A stretch of DNA of 64,000 bases from a virus. Shown here piece by piece: positions 1-8,127 of the stretch. A program made the position numbers and the translations under genes. The notes beneath the pieces were generated by a model. The model was given only the letters and a program-made list of their open reading frames with translations, was not told where the DNA came from and did no database searches. Every line of letters starts with the position of its first letter. Within the stretch, counting starts at the first letter, position 1. The DNA is taken from the IMG/VR virus record IMGVR_UViG_3300034198_008248, positions 1-64,000 of that record; one strand, 5' to 3'.

Positions 1-171
1 ATCAAAACCAAACCAGAAAACTTTACAAAGGATGAATTGTCTGGTTTGGTTGATGAAGAATTTAAAAAATTAGAGAAAATCATGGATGAATCTATCATCA
101 ATTTCAAATTTGATGTTGACTTGGCTTCCGACATTGTTCTAGATGCGAGATATGGCTACAAAGATTACTAA
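1..171 (+). CDS. 3' end of a hypothetical protein (cut by window edge)
   Basis: Frame 1 is open from the first base to TAA at 169-171 and gives 56 residues, acidic and helix-rich, ending YGYKDY. The start lies outside the window. The next gene begins inside its last codons (ATG at 152), the overlap style used throughout this genome. No family is recognised. Confidence 0.75.
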   Translation: MKTKPENFTKDELSGLVDEEFKKLEKIMDESIINFKFDVDLASDIVLDARYGYKDY

Positions 172-310
172 ATTTATAGATAATAAGTATAAGTCAGATA
201 ATCTAACGTATTATACAGACTATCCGACAGAACCTATAACTTGTTTAGGAATAGGACCACACTGGGACTATAAGTTTGAAGGAATAACAAATCACTTACC
301 ATTATTATGA
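152..310 (+). CDS. hypothetical protein, 52 aa
   Basis: Short ORF with ATG at 152 and TGA at 308-310, overlapping the genes on both sides by a few bases (upstream stop 169-171, downstream ATG 307). Such overlaps suggest translational coupling. The protein is tyrosine-rich with no recognised domain. Confidence 0.6.
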   Translation: MATKITKFIDNKYKSDNLTYYTDYPTEPITCLGIGPHWDYKFEGITNHLPLL

Positions 311-573
311 CAGGTAGCGTAAAAAAAATTATAGAATCCACAGGTTTAATGATTTGTCCTGCTTGTGAAGGTGAGGGTGAATTGGATTATTTTTGTGGTC
401 ACGAATCTACTACTGGTTGTTATCATTGTTCTGGGAGAGGTGTTATTAAATCTTTAAATAAAGAGCATCACAGGAAAGTTTGTATCATTTGTAATGGTCG
501 AAGTGGTGGTTGTGGTGGATGCAACTTCGACTCAGAGGGTCTTATTAGATGGGAAAGTTTTGAATTATTATGA
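307..573 (+). CDS. DnaJ-like zinc-finger protein
   Basis: 88 residues with repeated CxxC knuckles: CPACEGEGE near residue 18, CYHCSGRG near 37, CIICNGRSGGCGGC near 58. These CxxCxGxG repeats are the hallmark of the DnaJ central zinc-finger domain, here without J domain or C-terminal domain. Free-standing versions occur in phages and probably bind zinc; the partner is unknown. Its stop overlaps the ATG at 570. Confidence 0.75.
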   Translation: MTGSVKKIIESTGLMICPACEGEGELDYFCGHESTTGCYHCSGRGVIKSLNKEHHRKVCIICNGRSGGCGGCNFDSEGLIRWESFELL

Positions 574-1238
574 AATTGTATTTAGTGCGCCACGGAAGTT
601 CGGAGGGGAACGAGAACCCCTCTGTTTATTTTGAAAAATTGGATTGTGACATATCTATCACACTCAAGGGACAAGCTCAAGCTGTAAAATCTGGTGACAG
701 AATCATGGATTTAAATGATCATATCGTTCATAAAAACGATCCCGATTATCCATACCCTAGCAAGAACCCACCTTATAGGTTCAATATGTTTTATAGCCCA
801 TATAAAAGAGCTAGGCAAACAGCAGACATCATTCATGGACAAATCACCAATTTTGAAGGATATCATATTGAGAATTATCAGGAGATGCCTTTATTGATTG
901 AAAGAAATTGGGGATCTCTGAGAGATATTGTAGAAGCTGGTAAAAAAACAGAGGATCATTTTAATTTCTATTATAGACCAGAAGGTGGTGAGAGTTTCTT
1001 GGATGCATATCAGAGAGTAGTTTTATTTGATATGTGGATGAAGAGTAATACTAATTATGAGAATAATATTGTAGTTGCTCATGGAGAATTCAACAAATTA
1101 TATCTTATGTATATTTTAGGTTGGTCTGTTAAAGAATTCGAAAAATATAAGACTCCGAAAAACGGTGAAGTGTATTTGATTGAAGACGGTAAATTATCAT
1201 CATTAACTCCTTTAACTGAAAAATACATTAAACACTAA
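570..1238 (+). CDS. histidine phosphatase family protein
   Basis: 222 residues starting MKLYLVRHGSSEGNEN; RHG is the phosphohistidine motif of the histidine phosphatase (phosphoglycerate mutase-like) superfamily. A later YSPYKRARQTADII matches the family's SxxxRAxQTA segment, and VVAHGEFN near residue 165 supplies the second catalytic His. Length fits the family. It probably dephosphorylates a small molecule or protein; the substrate cannot be told. The TAA is immediately followed by the next promoter. Confidence 0.88.
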   Translation: MKLYLVRHGSSEGNENPSVYFEKLDCDISITLKGQAQAVKSGDRIMDLNDHIVHKNDPDYPYPSKNPPYRFNMFYSPYKRARQTADIIHGQITNFEGYHIENYQEMPLLIERNWGSLRDIVEAGKKTEDHFNFYYRPEGGESFLDAYQRVVLFDMWMKSNTNYENNIVVAHGEFNKLYLMYILGWSVKEFEKYKTPKNGEVYLIEDGKLSSLTPLTEKYIKH

Positions 1239-1246
1239 GATATCAT
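1230..1246 (+). promoter_or_regulatory. AAACACTA promoter
   Basis: AAACACTA, 3 nt, TATCAT; the ATG at 1253 is 23 nt from the first A. First example in the window of the recurrent promoter. Confidence 0.75.
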
Positions 1247-1252
1247 ACGGTT

Positions 1253-1372
1253 ATGAGTCAAGCTATTCGCGTAGCTAATCACTACAAAATTCCAGTATAC
1301 AATTTGTTTAATATGACAAAAGATGAGGTTTTAAAGGAGATTAATAAATTAGAATTATTATATGAAGCGTAG
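1253..1372 (+). CDS. hypothetical protein, 39 aa
   Basis: Small ORF placed at the expected 6 nt from the -10 box of the promoter at 1230. It starts MSQAIRVANHYKIPVYNLFN and ends in a charged helix. Its stop (1370-1372) overlaps the next ATG at 1362. The promoter position makes it likely to be translated. Function unknown. Confidence 0.65.
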   Translation: MSQAIRVANHYKIPVYNLFNMTKDEVLKEINKLELLYEA

Positions 1373-1910
1373 AACTATTACAAATAGCTATTGGTGGAAA
1401 GAACAATTTTATAATATTCGAGATTGGTTTAATCCAAGACAAAAATGGTTAATCAAAAAAATCCCAAATCATTTTTGTGATAAGGTAGAGCTTATTCCCA
1501 TTATTCTTTTTGAAATACTTGTGAATTTCGTGGAAGATGAAGAAGGATTGGAGTCGATTTGGGGTGAGAGATATACAGGAGAATCTGAAGATTGGAGACT
1601 TATCAGAGAACCAATCAGAAAGGAACTAGAGGAGATTTATGACTACATTAAAAACATTAGACCACAACTCCAAAAAGAGTTGGATGTGTCATATCCTAAA
1701 CCTCTTGATGGTGGTAATTTCTTTGATCATATTGATGAAATTGATAAAGATGGGAATAAAGTATATCAAATGAGAACATGTGAACAAATTTATGGTAAAT
1801 CTTACAAGGATGCATATGCCGAAGTTCATCGTTTGGAGGCTTTGATTGAAGAGAAAGATACATGGGCTATGATGGGTATCGTTAGACTTAGACAATCACT
1901 TTGGACTTGA
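1362..1910 (+). CDS. conserved phage hypothetical protein
   Basis: 182 residues, basic N-terminus (MKRRTITNSYWW) followed by an RPRQKWL-like stretch (NPRQKWLIKKIPNHFCDKVE) and acidic, tryptophan-rich helices. I recognise the pattern as a hypothetical family common in large phages, but no function is known to me. It follows the 39-aa gene with an 11-nt overlap. Confidence 0.8.
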   Translation: MKRRTITNSYWWKEQFYNIRDWFNPRQKWLIKKIPNHFCDKVELIPIILFEILVNFVEDEEGLESIWGERYTGESEDWRLIREPIRKELEEIYDYIKNIRPQLQKELDVSYPKPLDGGNFFDHIDEIDKDGNKVYQMRTCEQIYGKSYKDAYAEVHRLEALIEEKDTWAMMGIVRLRQSLWT

Positions 1911-1912
1911 TT

Positions 1913-1929
1913 AAACACTAGATTACAAT
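1913..1929 (+). promoter_or_regulatory. AAACACTA promoter
   Basis: AAACACTA, 3 nt, TACAAT; ATG at 1936 exactly 23 nt from the first A. Confidence 0.75.
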
Positions 1930-1935
1930 TTAGAC

Positions 1936-2397
1936 ATGTTAAAGGCGTCTGGAGTTATAAATGTTCAACCACACAAAGGTCGTATGGTTCTTGATGTTTC
2001 TCAAGATCTTGTTGAGCTTTATTATTGGTTTATTCAGCGTAAGTATTGGATCAGAATGAACAGACCAATGCACGGGGCTCATATCACTTTATATTCTCAA
2101 AAATTTAACAAGAAAATCAACTGGGAGAAAGCTATGTATTATCGTGGTAAAACTATCGAGTTTGATTATGATGAGAACATTGTTGAAGGTGGTTATACCA
2201 AGGGATTCTTAATGTATTACCTTAGAGTGTATTCGCAAGAACTAGATAAGATCAAGAAGAAGGTTGAAGTTGTAGATGGTGAAAGATTTAAAGGAATTCA
2301 TTTGACTATAGCGAATGGAAAATTTAATTCAGCTTATCCCAGTTGGCCAAAAACTATCGAAATTAGAGAAAAAAATGCTACCACAATGACTAAATAG
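1936..2397 (+). CDS. 2H phosphoesterase-like protein (altered C-terminus)
   Basis: 153 residues with two HxT/S motifs, HGAHITLYS near residue 48 and GIHLTIANGK near 119, the signature of the 2H (LigT-like) phosphoesterase superfamily, which acts on 2',3'-cyclic phosphates and related RNA ends. The last 15 residues follow the WPKTIEIR segment and run to the TAG just before a GIY-YIG homing endonuclease. A second version of the WPKTIE.R tail lies downstream of the endonuclease at 3381-3425, so the original 3' end was displaced by insertion. RNA-end processing fits the RNA ligase and kinase genes nearby. Confidence 0.65.
   Translation: MLKASGVINVQPHKGRMVLDVSQDLVELYYWFIQRKYWIRMNRPMHGAHITLYSQKFNKKINWEKAMYYRGKTIEFDYDENIVEGGYTKGFLMYYLRVYSQELDKIKKKVEVVDGERFKGIHLTIANGKFNSAYPSWPKTIEIREKNATTMTK
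2389..2396 (+). promoter_or_regulatory. T4-late-like octamer ACTAAATA
   Basis: ACTAAATA followed by 5 nt and the GTG at 2402. The spacing is identical at other late-type starts here and supports GTG as the start of the endonuclease. Confidence 0.6.
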
Positions 2398-2401
2398 TAT
2401 T

Positions 2402-3379
2402 GTGGTATACACATTACAAGATAGGAAAAGTTGGCCAGTTACTACAGGCGTATATAAATTAACATTTATTAATTCAACATCTAATAAAGTTTATATAGGA
2501 AGTTCTGCGAGTATTCGGAAAGGTAGTTATTACGGAATTAGAACTAGATGGGGTAAACACGCTGATTTACTTAAATTGGGAATACATTATTCGAAAAAAT
2601 TACAATATGCTTATAATAAGTATGGCGGAGAAAATCTTACATTCGAAATCATAGATTCTTGCGATGGTGGGAATATAATAGAGATGGAGACGTTTTATAT
2701 TACCAAATACGATAGTTGTAATAATGGTTACAATTCTAGACCCACCGCAGAAAGTAATGTCGGTTATAAAGTCTCCAAGTCTATCATAGAAAAGACAAAT
2801 ATAACAAAAAGAAAGAAAAGGGAACCTTACGAAATCGATGTTCTTAAGCTTTATAAAGAAACCAAAAATGCTTTGGGTGTTTCGAGGGAATTGGGATTGA
2901 GTCATAGTGTAGTTTTAAAAATTTTAAAAGACTACAATATAATTCCAAAAAATGGAGATTATAGGCGGAAAAATGTATACGCATACATGTTGGATGGGTG
3001 TTTTGTGGGAATATGGAAAGATGCTAGGAGTTGTGCTGATGCACTAAATCTTAAAAGTATTTGTAGTATATCTCATGTTGCTATGGGTAAGAATATTTCA
3101 TATAAAGGATATTTCTTTTCATATGAAAAGAAAACCAAAAGAGAGATAGTTGATTATATAAAAACTAGAATATGTGAAAGTAGACAAAAAATGAGCAATC
3201 CAGATAAGTTGATACTTCGCAACATTGGTCAATATGATATGTCAGGGAACTTGATAAAGGTTTGGGAAACTTCAACAGAAATTAAAAAATATTTTAATAT
3301 GTTCAATTTTTCTCCAATATCAGCGGTTTTTGCTGGAACAAAAAAACATTACAAAGGTTTCCTTTGGAAAAAAGAATAA
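2402..3379 (+). CDS. GIY-YIG homing endonuclease
   Basis: 325 residues from a GTG start. An N-terminal GIY-YIG nuclease domain shows GVYKLTF (near 17), KVYIGSS (near 29), an Arg near 42 and the ENLTFEII strand near 76. A helix-turn-helix module follows (ALGVSRELGLSHSVVLK, near 160), then two NUMOD-type DNA-binding repeats (YAYMLDGCFVGIWKDA; QYDMSGNLIKVWETS). This is a standard free-standing phage homing endonuclease. It sits between two versions of the 3' end of the 2H phosphoesterase gene, which marks its insertion site. Confidence 0.93.
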   Translation: MVYTLQDRKSWPVTTGVYKLTFINSTSNKVYIGSSASIRKGSYYGIRTRWGKHADLLKLGIHYSKKLQYAYNKYGGENLTFEIIDSCDGGNIIEMETFYITKYDSCNNGYNSRPTAESNVGYKVSKSIIEKTNITKRKKREPYEIDVLKLYKETKNALGVSRELGLSHSVVLKILKDYNIIPKNGDYRRKNVYAYMLDGCFVGIWKDARSCADALNLKSICSISHVAMGKNISYKGYFFSYEKKTKREIVDYIKTRICESRQKMSNPDKLILRNIGQYDMSGNLIKVWETSTEIKKYFNMFNFSPISAVFAGTKKHYKGFLWKKE

Positions 3380-3380
3380 C

Positions 3381-3425
3381 GGATCAGTATTTCCAGATTG
3401 GCCAAAAACCATAGAATTGCGATAA
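3381..3425 (+). pseudogene. displaced 3' end of the 2H phosphoesterase gene
   Basis: Frame at 3381 encodes GSVFPDWPKTIELR and a stop. This matches the C-terminal AYPSWPKTIEIR of the gene at 1936 but lacks a start. It is best read as the native 3' end left behind when the endonuclease arrived with a diverged flank. Confidence 0.65.
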
Positions 3426-3426
3426 T

Positions 3427-3600
3427 ATGACAGATAAAAAGACTTTACCAGATTTTTCTGAAATAGCGAAAGATATCAGATATTTAGAAGCTGAATCCTT
3501 TTGGATAGCATATTATCAACCTTTAGGTATATCTGTTATAGGTAAAACCAAAGAAGACTCAACGAACGGTTTAGAAAAGGCATATAATTCACATAAATGA
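3427..3600 (+). CDS. hypothetical protein, 57 aa
   Basis: ATG at 3427, two bases after the displaced gene end; TGA overlaps the next ATG at 3597. Starts MTDKKTLPDFSEIAKDI. No domain recognised. Probably co-transcribed with the upstream genes. Confidence 0.6.
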   Translation: MTDKKTLPDFSEIAKDIRYLEAESFWIAYYQPLGISVIGKTKEDSTNGLEKAYNSHK

Positions 3601-3902
3601 AAATAATCAAGACTAAGGTAACTACAATTGAATTCGACCCCGAAGAGGAGAGAAATAGAATCCGTAGAATCTTTAAGAAAAAGAAGTATCGGGATGCGTT
3701 GATTAAAGTCATCGATGTCTTTGAAAAGGATGGATTAGATGCCGCATACGAAGCTTATGATGAGCTTCCATACAATGAAGAAGACGAATACCCTCTTCAA
3801 GAATCTATGGGTATCTGGTGGTTCAATATACATGGTGATTTGTTGTATAATAAAAAGGCTAAAGTGACCGAGGAAACTAAAATAGAAATTATTAAACACT
3901 AG
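3597..3902 (+). CDS. hypothetical protein, 101 aa
   Basis: Highly charged (lysine and glutamate rich) protein with a basic stretch IRRIFKKKKYRDAL near residue 25. Coupled by a 4-nt overlap to the preceding gene. Its TAG is supplied by the promoter at 3894. Function unknown. Confidence 0.75.
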   Translation: MKIIKTKVTTIEFDPEEERNRIRRIFKKKKYRDALIKVIDVFEKDGLDAAYEAYDELPYNEEDEYPLQESMGIWWFNIHGDLLYNKKAKVTEETKIEIIKH

Positions 3903-3910
3903 AGTATAAT
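3894..3910 (+). promoter_or_regulatory. AAACACTA promoter
   Basis: AAACACTA, 3 nt, TATAAT; ATG at 3917 at 23 nt. Confidence 0.75.
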
Positions 3911-3916
3911 AAAATT

Positions 3917-4204
3917 ATGTCAAAAAGAGAATGTTGGAATGAGTATCCTATAGAAGAGATTGAAAAATGGAATACAAGAGAATTGATGTCTTATTTTGAG
4001 ACTATCCGTGCCTATAAAACAAAGGCGGAAGGTGTTGCAGAGGATAGACGATATCTTTTAGAAGAAGCAGAAATTTCTTTACAACTCTATAGTAATTATT
4101 TTGATAGATTGAAAGAAGTCTTATCAACCAGAGAACATATTCCAAATAAGCAAGAAGCTAAGTTGATTAGGCAAGAGAAAGCAAAAGCTAAAAGGAATCG
4201 ATAA
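3917..4204 (+). CDS. hypothetical helical protein, 95 aa
   Basis: Charged, alpha-helical protein ending in a strongly basic tail (KAKAKRNR), starting at the promoter-defined ATG. It precedes the P-loop kinase gene by one base. No family recognised. Confidence 0.75.
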   Translation: MSKRECWNEYPIEEIEKWNTRELMSYFETIRAYKTKAEGVAEDRRYLLEEAEISLQLYSNYFDRLKEVLSTREHIPNKQEAKLIRQEKAKAKRNR

Positions 4205-4205
4205 T

Positions 4206-4607
4206 ATGAAACAAAGAAATTTAATTGTACTTCGGGGTGTATCTGGAGCGGGTAAGACTACTTTTTGTAATCTTTTTCCTGATGCCTTAGTATGCTGTGC
4301 TGATGATTACTTCACTGATAAGGGAGGTAATTATAAGTGGTATCCCGAGGGTCTTGGGAAAGCTCATGGATATTGTTGGAACAAATTTGTTGATGCTTTG
4401 GGAACCGATAAGGATATCATCATCGCTAATGTAAATGCTAAACCCTCTGATTGGAACAAGTATGTGAAACAAGCTGAAGATCTTGGGTTCATTGTGACCT
4501 TTATTGTGCTTGAAAATAGGCACGGTGGTAGGGATGTACACTCGGTACCAGAGGAAACTCTGAAACGCCAAGAGAAAACCATTAGAGAAAATCTTAAACT
4601 ACGATAA
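4206..4607 (+). CDS. P-loop kinase (polynucleotide kinase-like)
   Basis: 133 residues with a Walker A motif GVSGAGKTT at residues 11-19 after a hydrophobic strand (NLIVLR), then CADDYF near 31 and a lid-like Arg/Gly-rich region NRHGGRDVHSVPEETLKRQ near 103. The layout fits small AAA_33/T4 Pnkp-type 5' kinases that phosphorylate nucleic-acid ends or nucleotides. Proximity to RNA ligase 1 (5731) and to 2H and metallophosphoesterases makes RNA 5'-end phosphorylation plausible, but the substrate is inferred. Confidence 0.8.
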   Translation: MKQRNLIVLRGVSGAGKTTFCNLFPDALVCCADDYFTDKGGNYKWYPEGLGKAHGYCWNKFVDALGTDKDIIIANVNAKPSDWNKYVKQAEDLGFIVTFIVLENRHGGRDVHSVPEETLKRQEKTIRENLKLR

Positions 4608-4609
4608 GT

Positions 4610-5041
4610 ATGGCTAAATCTAAATATCCAAAGTGGTTTCGTGCTACTTGGCCGCCTAAATTACTCACACAAAAACCGAATAAAACTATCCCAGCATATA
4701 GTGAATTATCTAAGGTTAGAGTGAGTGATGGAGACGAATTGATCTTTGAAGAAGGTAGACGATATAAACTGTCTTTAGATCACGATTATGGGTGTTGTTA
4801 TTATCCATCAGATATTCCATCTATCGAAGCATATTTGATCGAATTTTCAGAAGAGGATATCGAGAATCCAAACTATAAATCTGAATTAAGAAAATATAAT
4901 AAAGATAAGAAAAAACATTCCGAAGAGTTGAAAGAGTGGAAGAAATGGAAAGATATCTGGGATAAAGAAGAAGCGGCTGCACAAGAAGCAGCAGAACGTA
5001 AAAAATTAGAAGAATTGAAGGCTAAGTATGAAAAACAATAA
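4610..5041 (+). CDS. hypothetical protein, charged C-terminal coiled coil
   Basis: 143 residues. The first 80 look globular (PKWFRATWPPKLL; YGCCYYPSDIPS) and the last 55 form a Lys/Glu coiled coil with AAAQEAAERKK. The end overlaps the next gene (ATG 5028) by 14 nt. Function unknown. Confidence 0.75.
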   Translation: MAKSKYPKWFRATWPPKLLTQKPNKTIPAYSELSKVRVSDGDELIFEEGRRYKLSLDHDYGCCYYPSDIPSIEAYLIEFSEEDIENPNYKSELRKYNKDKKKHSEELKEWKKWKDIWDKEEAAAQEAAERKKLEELKAKYEKQ

Positions 5042-5750
5042 ACTCGGGAACTATATTCAACTAACAAATTATCCTCTGGAATATTTTCAACCACTCTTCT
5101 CTGAAGAGAGATGGGAAGAGATTCTTAAAGTCGTTAATAATTGGATTAATCCAGAGTTGAAGGATGGGGTAAAGTATAAAAATATCGCATTCAATCCTGA
5201 AACACAATCATCTTTTATTGCACAAGATGGTATTGATAAAGTTCCCAAATATACAATGGAATATTGGCAAAAACAAGTTCTTGAGAAATATCTATCACAA
5301 GAAGAGGTTAAAATGTGTAATTCCAAGGCTATGAATGCCTATTGTGAGGCTAGGGATAAGAGAATCTATGATAGTGCTATAAAGGTAGATGAAGCCGATT
5401 ATTGGCAACCTGTCTTTGATGGGGACACTTTCTATTATGGTGGTGTAGATGATCTTAGAGATTGTTGGGATTATGATTATCCTCTTCCAGAGTATGTAAT
5501 GGGATCTACTAAACATTACACTATCAATGGTTGTGATTTAGATGAAATGATTTCAAGGCATTTTGAGAATATCGGTGAAATTGGCGAAGATTACCCAAAA
5601 ATTCCCAATACACCAGATTATTTACAAGAAGCATGGAACAGATTTGTTGACGAAAATGCTCAAGAGTATTATTGGGTAGATAATAAAACGGTGGTGTTAC
5701 TTGATAAAACACTAAACCATAATGCTGAGTATGAAGCTACCAACGACTGA
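5028..5750 (+). CDS. hypothetical protein, 240 aa
   Basis: Acidic, aromatic-rich protein (YWQPVFDGDTFYYGG near residue 125) with no recognised motif. Its 3' end contains the promoter at 5707, and its stop overlaps the start of RNA ligase 1. Confidence 0.8.
   Translation: MKNNKLGNYIQLTNYPLEYFQPLFSEERWEEILKVVNNWINPELKDGVKYKNIAFNPETQSSFIAQDGIDKVPKYTMEYWQKQVLEKYLSQEEVKMCNSKAMNAYCEARDKRIYDSAIKVDEADYWQPVFDGDTFYYGGVDDLRDCWDYDYPLPEYVMGSTKHYTINGCDLDEMISRHFENIGEIGEDYPKIPNTPDYLQEAWNRFVDENAQEYYWVDNKTVVLLDKTLNHNAEYEATND
5707..5723 (+). promoter_or_regulatory. AAACACTA promoter inside upstream gene
   Basis: AAACACTA, 3 nt, CATAAT, then 7 nt to the ATG at 5731. It lies within the coding end of the gene at 5028 and decides the start of RNA ligase 1 (5731, not 5722). 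Confidence 0.65.
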
Positions 5751-6801
5751 AGAATTCACTTACAAAGACTGTGTTATCGCAGGAGATGATTGCTGGCTTA
5801 TCACCCCGAACCATATTGGTTGTAAGTGGACTGATGAAAATGCACGATTTCGTTCATGCATCGTTCGTAAGTCAGATAATAAGGTTCTTTCTCAATCGTT
5901 GCCTAAATTTAAAAATTGGCATGAAGATCCTGAATTTCAATCATGGGATCATTCTTGGCCCGTTCAAGCATTGCATAAGATTGATGGATCGACAATTATA
6001 TTTTCATGTCACAATAATCAAATGATTTTGAGAACAAGAGGAGTTGAATCGGTTTTTACTCAAGAAACGGGTCCAGAAGTCCATAAGTTGATCGAATTTT
6101 ATCCAGATATTAAGAACTTCGTTAGAGATGGTAAACATTCTGTAATCTTTGAACACACTGGACCAAGTAGGATTATTGTTTTGAGAGAACACAATATACC
6201 AACATTAACATTACTAGCAATCGTAGATAATGAGACTGCTATAATGTTTCCACAGGACGAGGTTGATTCATATGCTCAGAAATGGAATATATCTCGACCA
6301 AAAAGATATCACTACAAAACAGTGGAAGAGTGTATTATGGATATTAAAGTGTGGGAACACGCGGAGGGTGTAGTTTTATATTCACCAGATGGAAATACAC
6401 TTAAGAAGATTAAAGCGGACTTATATTTATCTCTACATTCACTCGCTACTGGTATCAAGAATATTAACCAAGTTCTCGATTTGTTTATGACTACTGAGAA
6501 GTTTACAAAATATGAGGATTTTTATAATTTTGTAAAATTCACTATGGATTTTGAGATAGCTGAGAAAATCAAAGATGATATGTTCAAGATCGTTACTGCT
6601 TACAATAAAGTCTTAGAAAAGATGAAGAAGGTTGATCATGTCATCGATGGTATCAGAGGTGATTCATTCACTCGAAAGGATCAAGCTATGTGTATCATGC
6701 AACACTGGCAAGATTGGCGGGAATCCTACGGGTTCGTTACCCTAGACAACAAGGTAGTGGAAGATAAGCTTATCAAATCTGCAATAGAATCAGAATTATA
6801 A
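5731..6801 (+). CDS. rnlA: RNA ligase 1 (T4 Rnl1 family)
   Basis: 356 residues with the covalent nucleotidyltransferase motifs in order: the Rnl1-type SLPKFKNWHE segment (near 58), motif I HKIDGST (near 80; Lys is the AMP-acceptor), motif III/IIIa region around KHSVIFEHTGP, motif IV HAEGVVLY (near 210) and motif V LKKIKADLYL (near 225). Length matches T4 Rnl1 (about 370). The family seals tRNA anticodon-loop breaks made by host defence nucleases. The neighbouring P-loop kinase could provide the end-healing step. Confidence 0.92.
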   Translation: MKLPTTEEFTYKDCVIAGDDCWLITPNHIGCKWTDENARFRSCIVRKSDNKVLSQSLPKFKNWHEDPEFQSWDHSWPVQALHKIDGSTIIFSCHNNQMILRTRGVESVFTQETGPEVHKLIEFYPDIKNFVRDGKHSVIFEHTGPSRIIVLREHNIPTLTLLAIVDNETAIMFPQDEVDSYAQKWNISRPKRYHYKTVEECIMDIKVWEHAEGVVLYSPDGNTLKKIKADLYLSLHSLATGIKNINQVLDLFMTTEKFTKYEDFYNFVKFTMDFEIAEKIKDDMFKIVTAYNKVLEKMKKVDHVIDGIRGDSFTRKDQAMCIMQHWQDWRESYGFVTLDNKVVEDKLIKSAIESEL

Positions 6802-6817
6802 AACACTAAGATATAAT
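6801..6817 (+). promoter_or_regulatory. AAACACTA promoter
   Basis: AAACACTA, 3 nt, TATAAT; ATG at 6824 at 23 nt. Confidence 0.75.
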
Positions 6818-6823
6818 ACGAGT

Positions 6824-7060
6824 ATGTTCATACAAGATTTAGAAGATTTGAGAGATGTTGTTGATAGTATATCCAATAATTACAATTATATTGAAACATC
6901 TGGTATGTGGGATTTAACAAATACTTGTATATTTTGTCGAAATCGTAGTATGAATTCTATTAGTGATATTAAACATGATGAGAATTGTGTAAGCAAAAGA
7001 CTTATTCATTTATATGATAGTTTGTCGGATGAAATTTATAAAATGGAGGGAGAAAATTGA
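6824..7060 (+). CDS. hypothetical protein, 78 aa
   Basis: Acidic small protein with a CIFCRN pair and a later Cys (possible metal site) near residues 37-58. Starts at a promoter-defined ATG. Function unknown. Confidence 0.75.
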   Translation: MFIQDLEDLRDVVDSISNNYNYIETSGMWDLTNTCIFCRNRSMNSISDIKHDENCVSKRLIHLYDSLSDEIYKMEGEN

Positions 7061-7062
7061 TT

Positions 7063-7206
7063 ATGATGGTTAAGAACACAATCCTAGAATTAGGAGCAAC
7101 TTCTAAGAAGGATATGGGTAAAGTAATCAAACGAGTGCAGGAGTTGTCCGAAGGTCGCGTGGACAATAAGACTATCTCAAGCACAGTGGGTTTATTTTTA
7201 CCTTGA
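7063..7206 (+). CDS. YqeY/GatB C-terminal-like small protein
   Basis: 47 residues: after MMVKNTILE it reads LGATSKKDMGKVIKRVQELS and then GRVDNKTISSTV. This resembles the C-terminal half of the GatB/YqeY domain (S.KDMGKVM...GR.D...S..V), which binds tRNA in amidotransferases. Only a fragment-sized domain is present. Given the tRNA-centred gene content, tRNA binding is possible but inferred. Confidence 0.6.
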   Translation: MMVKNTILELGATSKKDMGKVIKRVQELSEGRVDNKTISSTVGLFLP

Positions 7207-7238
7207 CTTCACCTTTGGGTGTGTTACCATTTGTGGGT

Positions 7239-7475
7239 ATGAAAAAAAATACCTTATGTATATCTCCCTCATGTGGACCATGTTCGATGCTTAAATCTAA
7301 GCTATCCAAACTTGGTCTAGAGGTAGAGGTGAAGGATTATAGCTTGGCTGGGGACAGGGATTTTTTCACTAAACATGAAATTAGATCTGTCCCTCGCTTA
7401 GTTGTTGAGGATGGAGAAAACGTTACAATCATTCAAGGGATTGACGAAATCATTAAAGAAATAGAGAATGTATAA
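7239..7475 (+). CDS. thioredoxin/glutaredoxin-like protein
   Basis: 78 residues from ATG 7239 (a TTG at 7203 is also open but would add an unrelated tail). Redox motif SPSCGPCSMLK with CGPC near residue 11, followed by a VPRLVVEDG segment near 54 containing the cis-Pro. Length fits phage glutaredoxin-like proteins that reduce ribonucleotide reductase or other partners. Its end overlaps the next ATG by 8 nt. Confidence 0.85.
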   Translation: MKKNTLCISPSCGPCSMLKSKLSKLGLEVEVKDYSLAGDRDFFTKHEIRSVPRLVVEDGENVTIIQGIDEIIKEIENV

Positions 7476-8127
7476 GATACTAAAATACAAATACGAAAAT
7501 CGAAACGATCATTTCTGGTCTACAGATTTTCATAATTATCATGATCCAAGTTGGCCAGTTCCTATTTGGAAGATGAGGGGTTACAACTCACCAGAAGAAT
7601 CTTATAATGATGTCAGAGAGAAGATCAATGCTAAGGTTGGAGAGAATCAAATCTTATGGATTCTTGGAGATAGCTTTCTGTCGGCTACCGATGGAGAAGT
7701 GATTGGTTGGTTGAATAGCATCAAGTGTCAAAATATCATGATGCTTTTCGGTAATCATGAATCACAAATGTATCGTCTCTATAAGCAAGAAATGATCAAA
7801 CAATTCGGAAGAGATGATATTGAAATTTATCCTCTTCGCATGAATAATGTAGTATTTCTTGGTAATCATCAAGAAATCTGGATTGGTAAACAGCAGATTA
7901 TCATGAATCATTTTCCATTGAGGATATGGGTAGGAGACGCTAGAGGCTCATGGATGCTGTCTGGTCATTCTCATATGCAAGATAAAGGACGTAGACCAGA
8001 ATCAGCAGATCAAAAAGGATTGGATCTTGGTTGGGATTATAAGAATGATGTTTGGACGTATTCAGAGATTGAAGATGTGATGTCTACAAAATCGATACGC
8101 ATCCTTGACCACAATAGGACACACTAA
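7468..8127 (+). CDS. calcineurin-like metallophosphoesterase
   Basis: 219 residues carrying the metal-binding motifs in order: STDFHNYHD (DxH, near 19), LGDSF (GD, near 67), FGNHES (GNHE, near 93), MNHFPL (H, near 147) and LSGHSHMQ (GHxH, near 166). This is a Mn/Fe-dependent phosphoesterase fold; substrate unknown. It is unrelated in sequence detail to the second one at 59539-60201. Confidence 0.88.
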   Translation: MYKILKYKYENRNDHFWSTDFHNYHDPSWPVPIWKMRGYNSPEESYNDVREKINAKVGENQILWILGDSFLSATDGEVIGWLNSIKCQNIMMLFGNHESQMYRLYKQEMIKQFGRDDIEIYPLRMNNVVFLGNHQEIWIGKQQIIMNHFPLRIWVGDARGSWMLSGHSHMQDKGRRPESADQKGLDLGWDYKNDVWTYSEIEDVMSTKSIRILDHNRTH

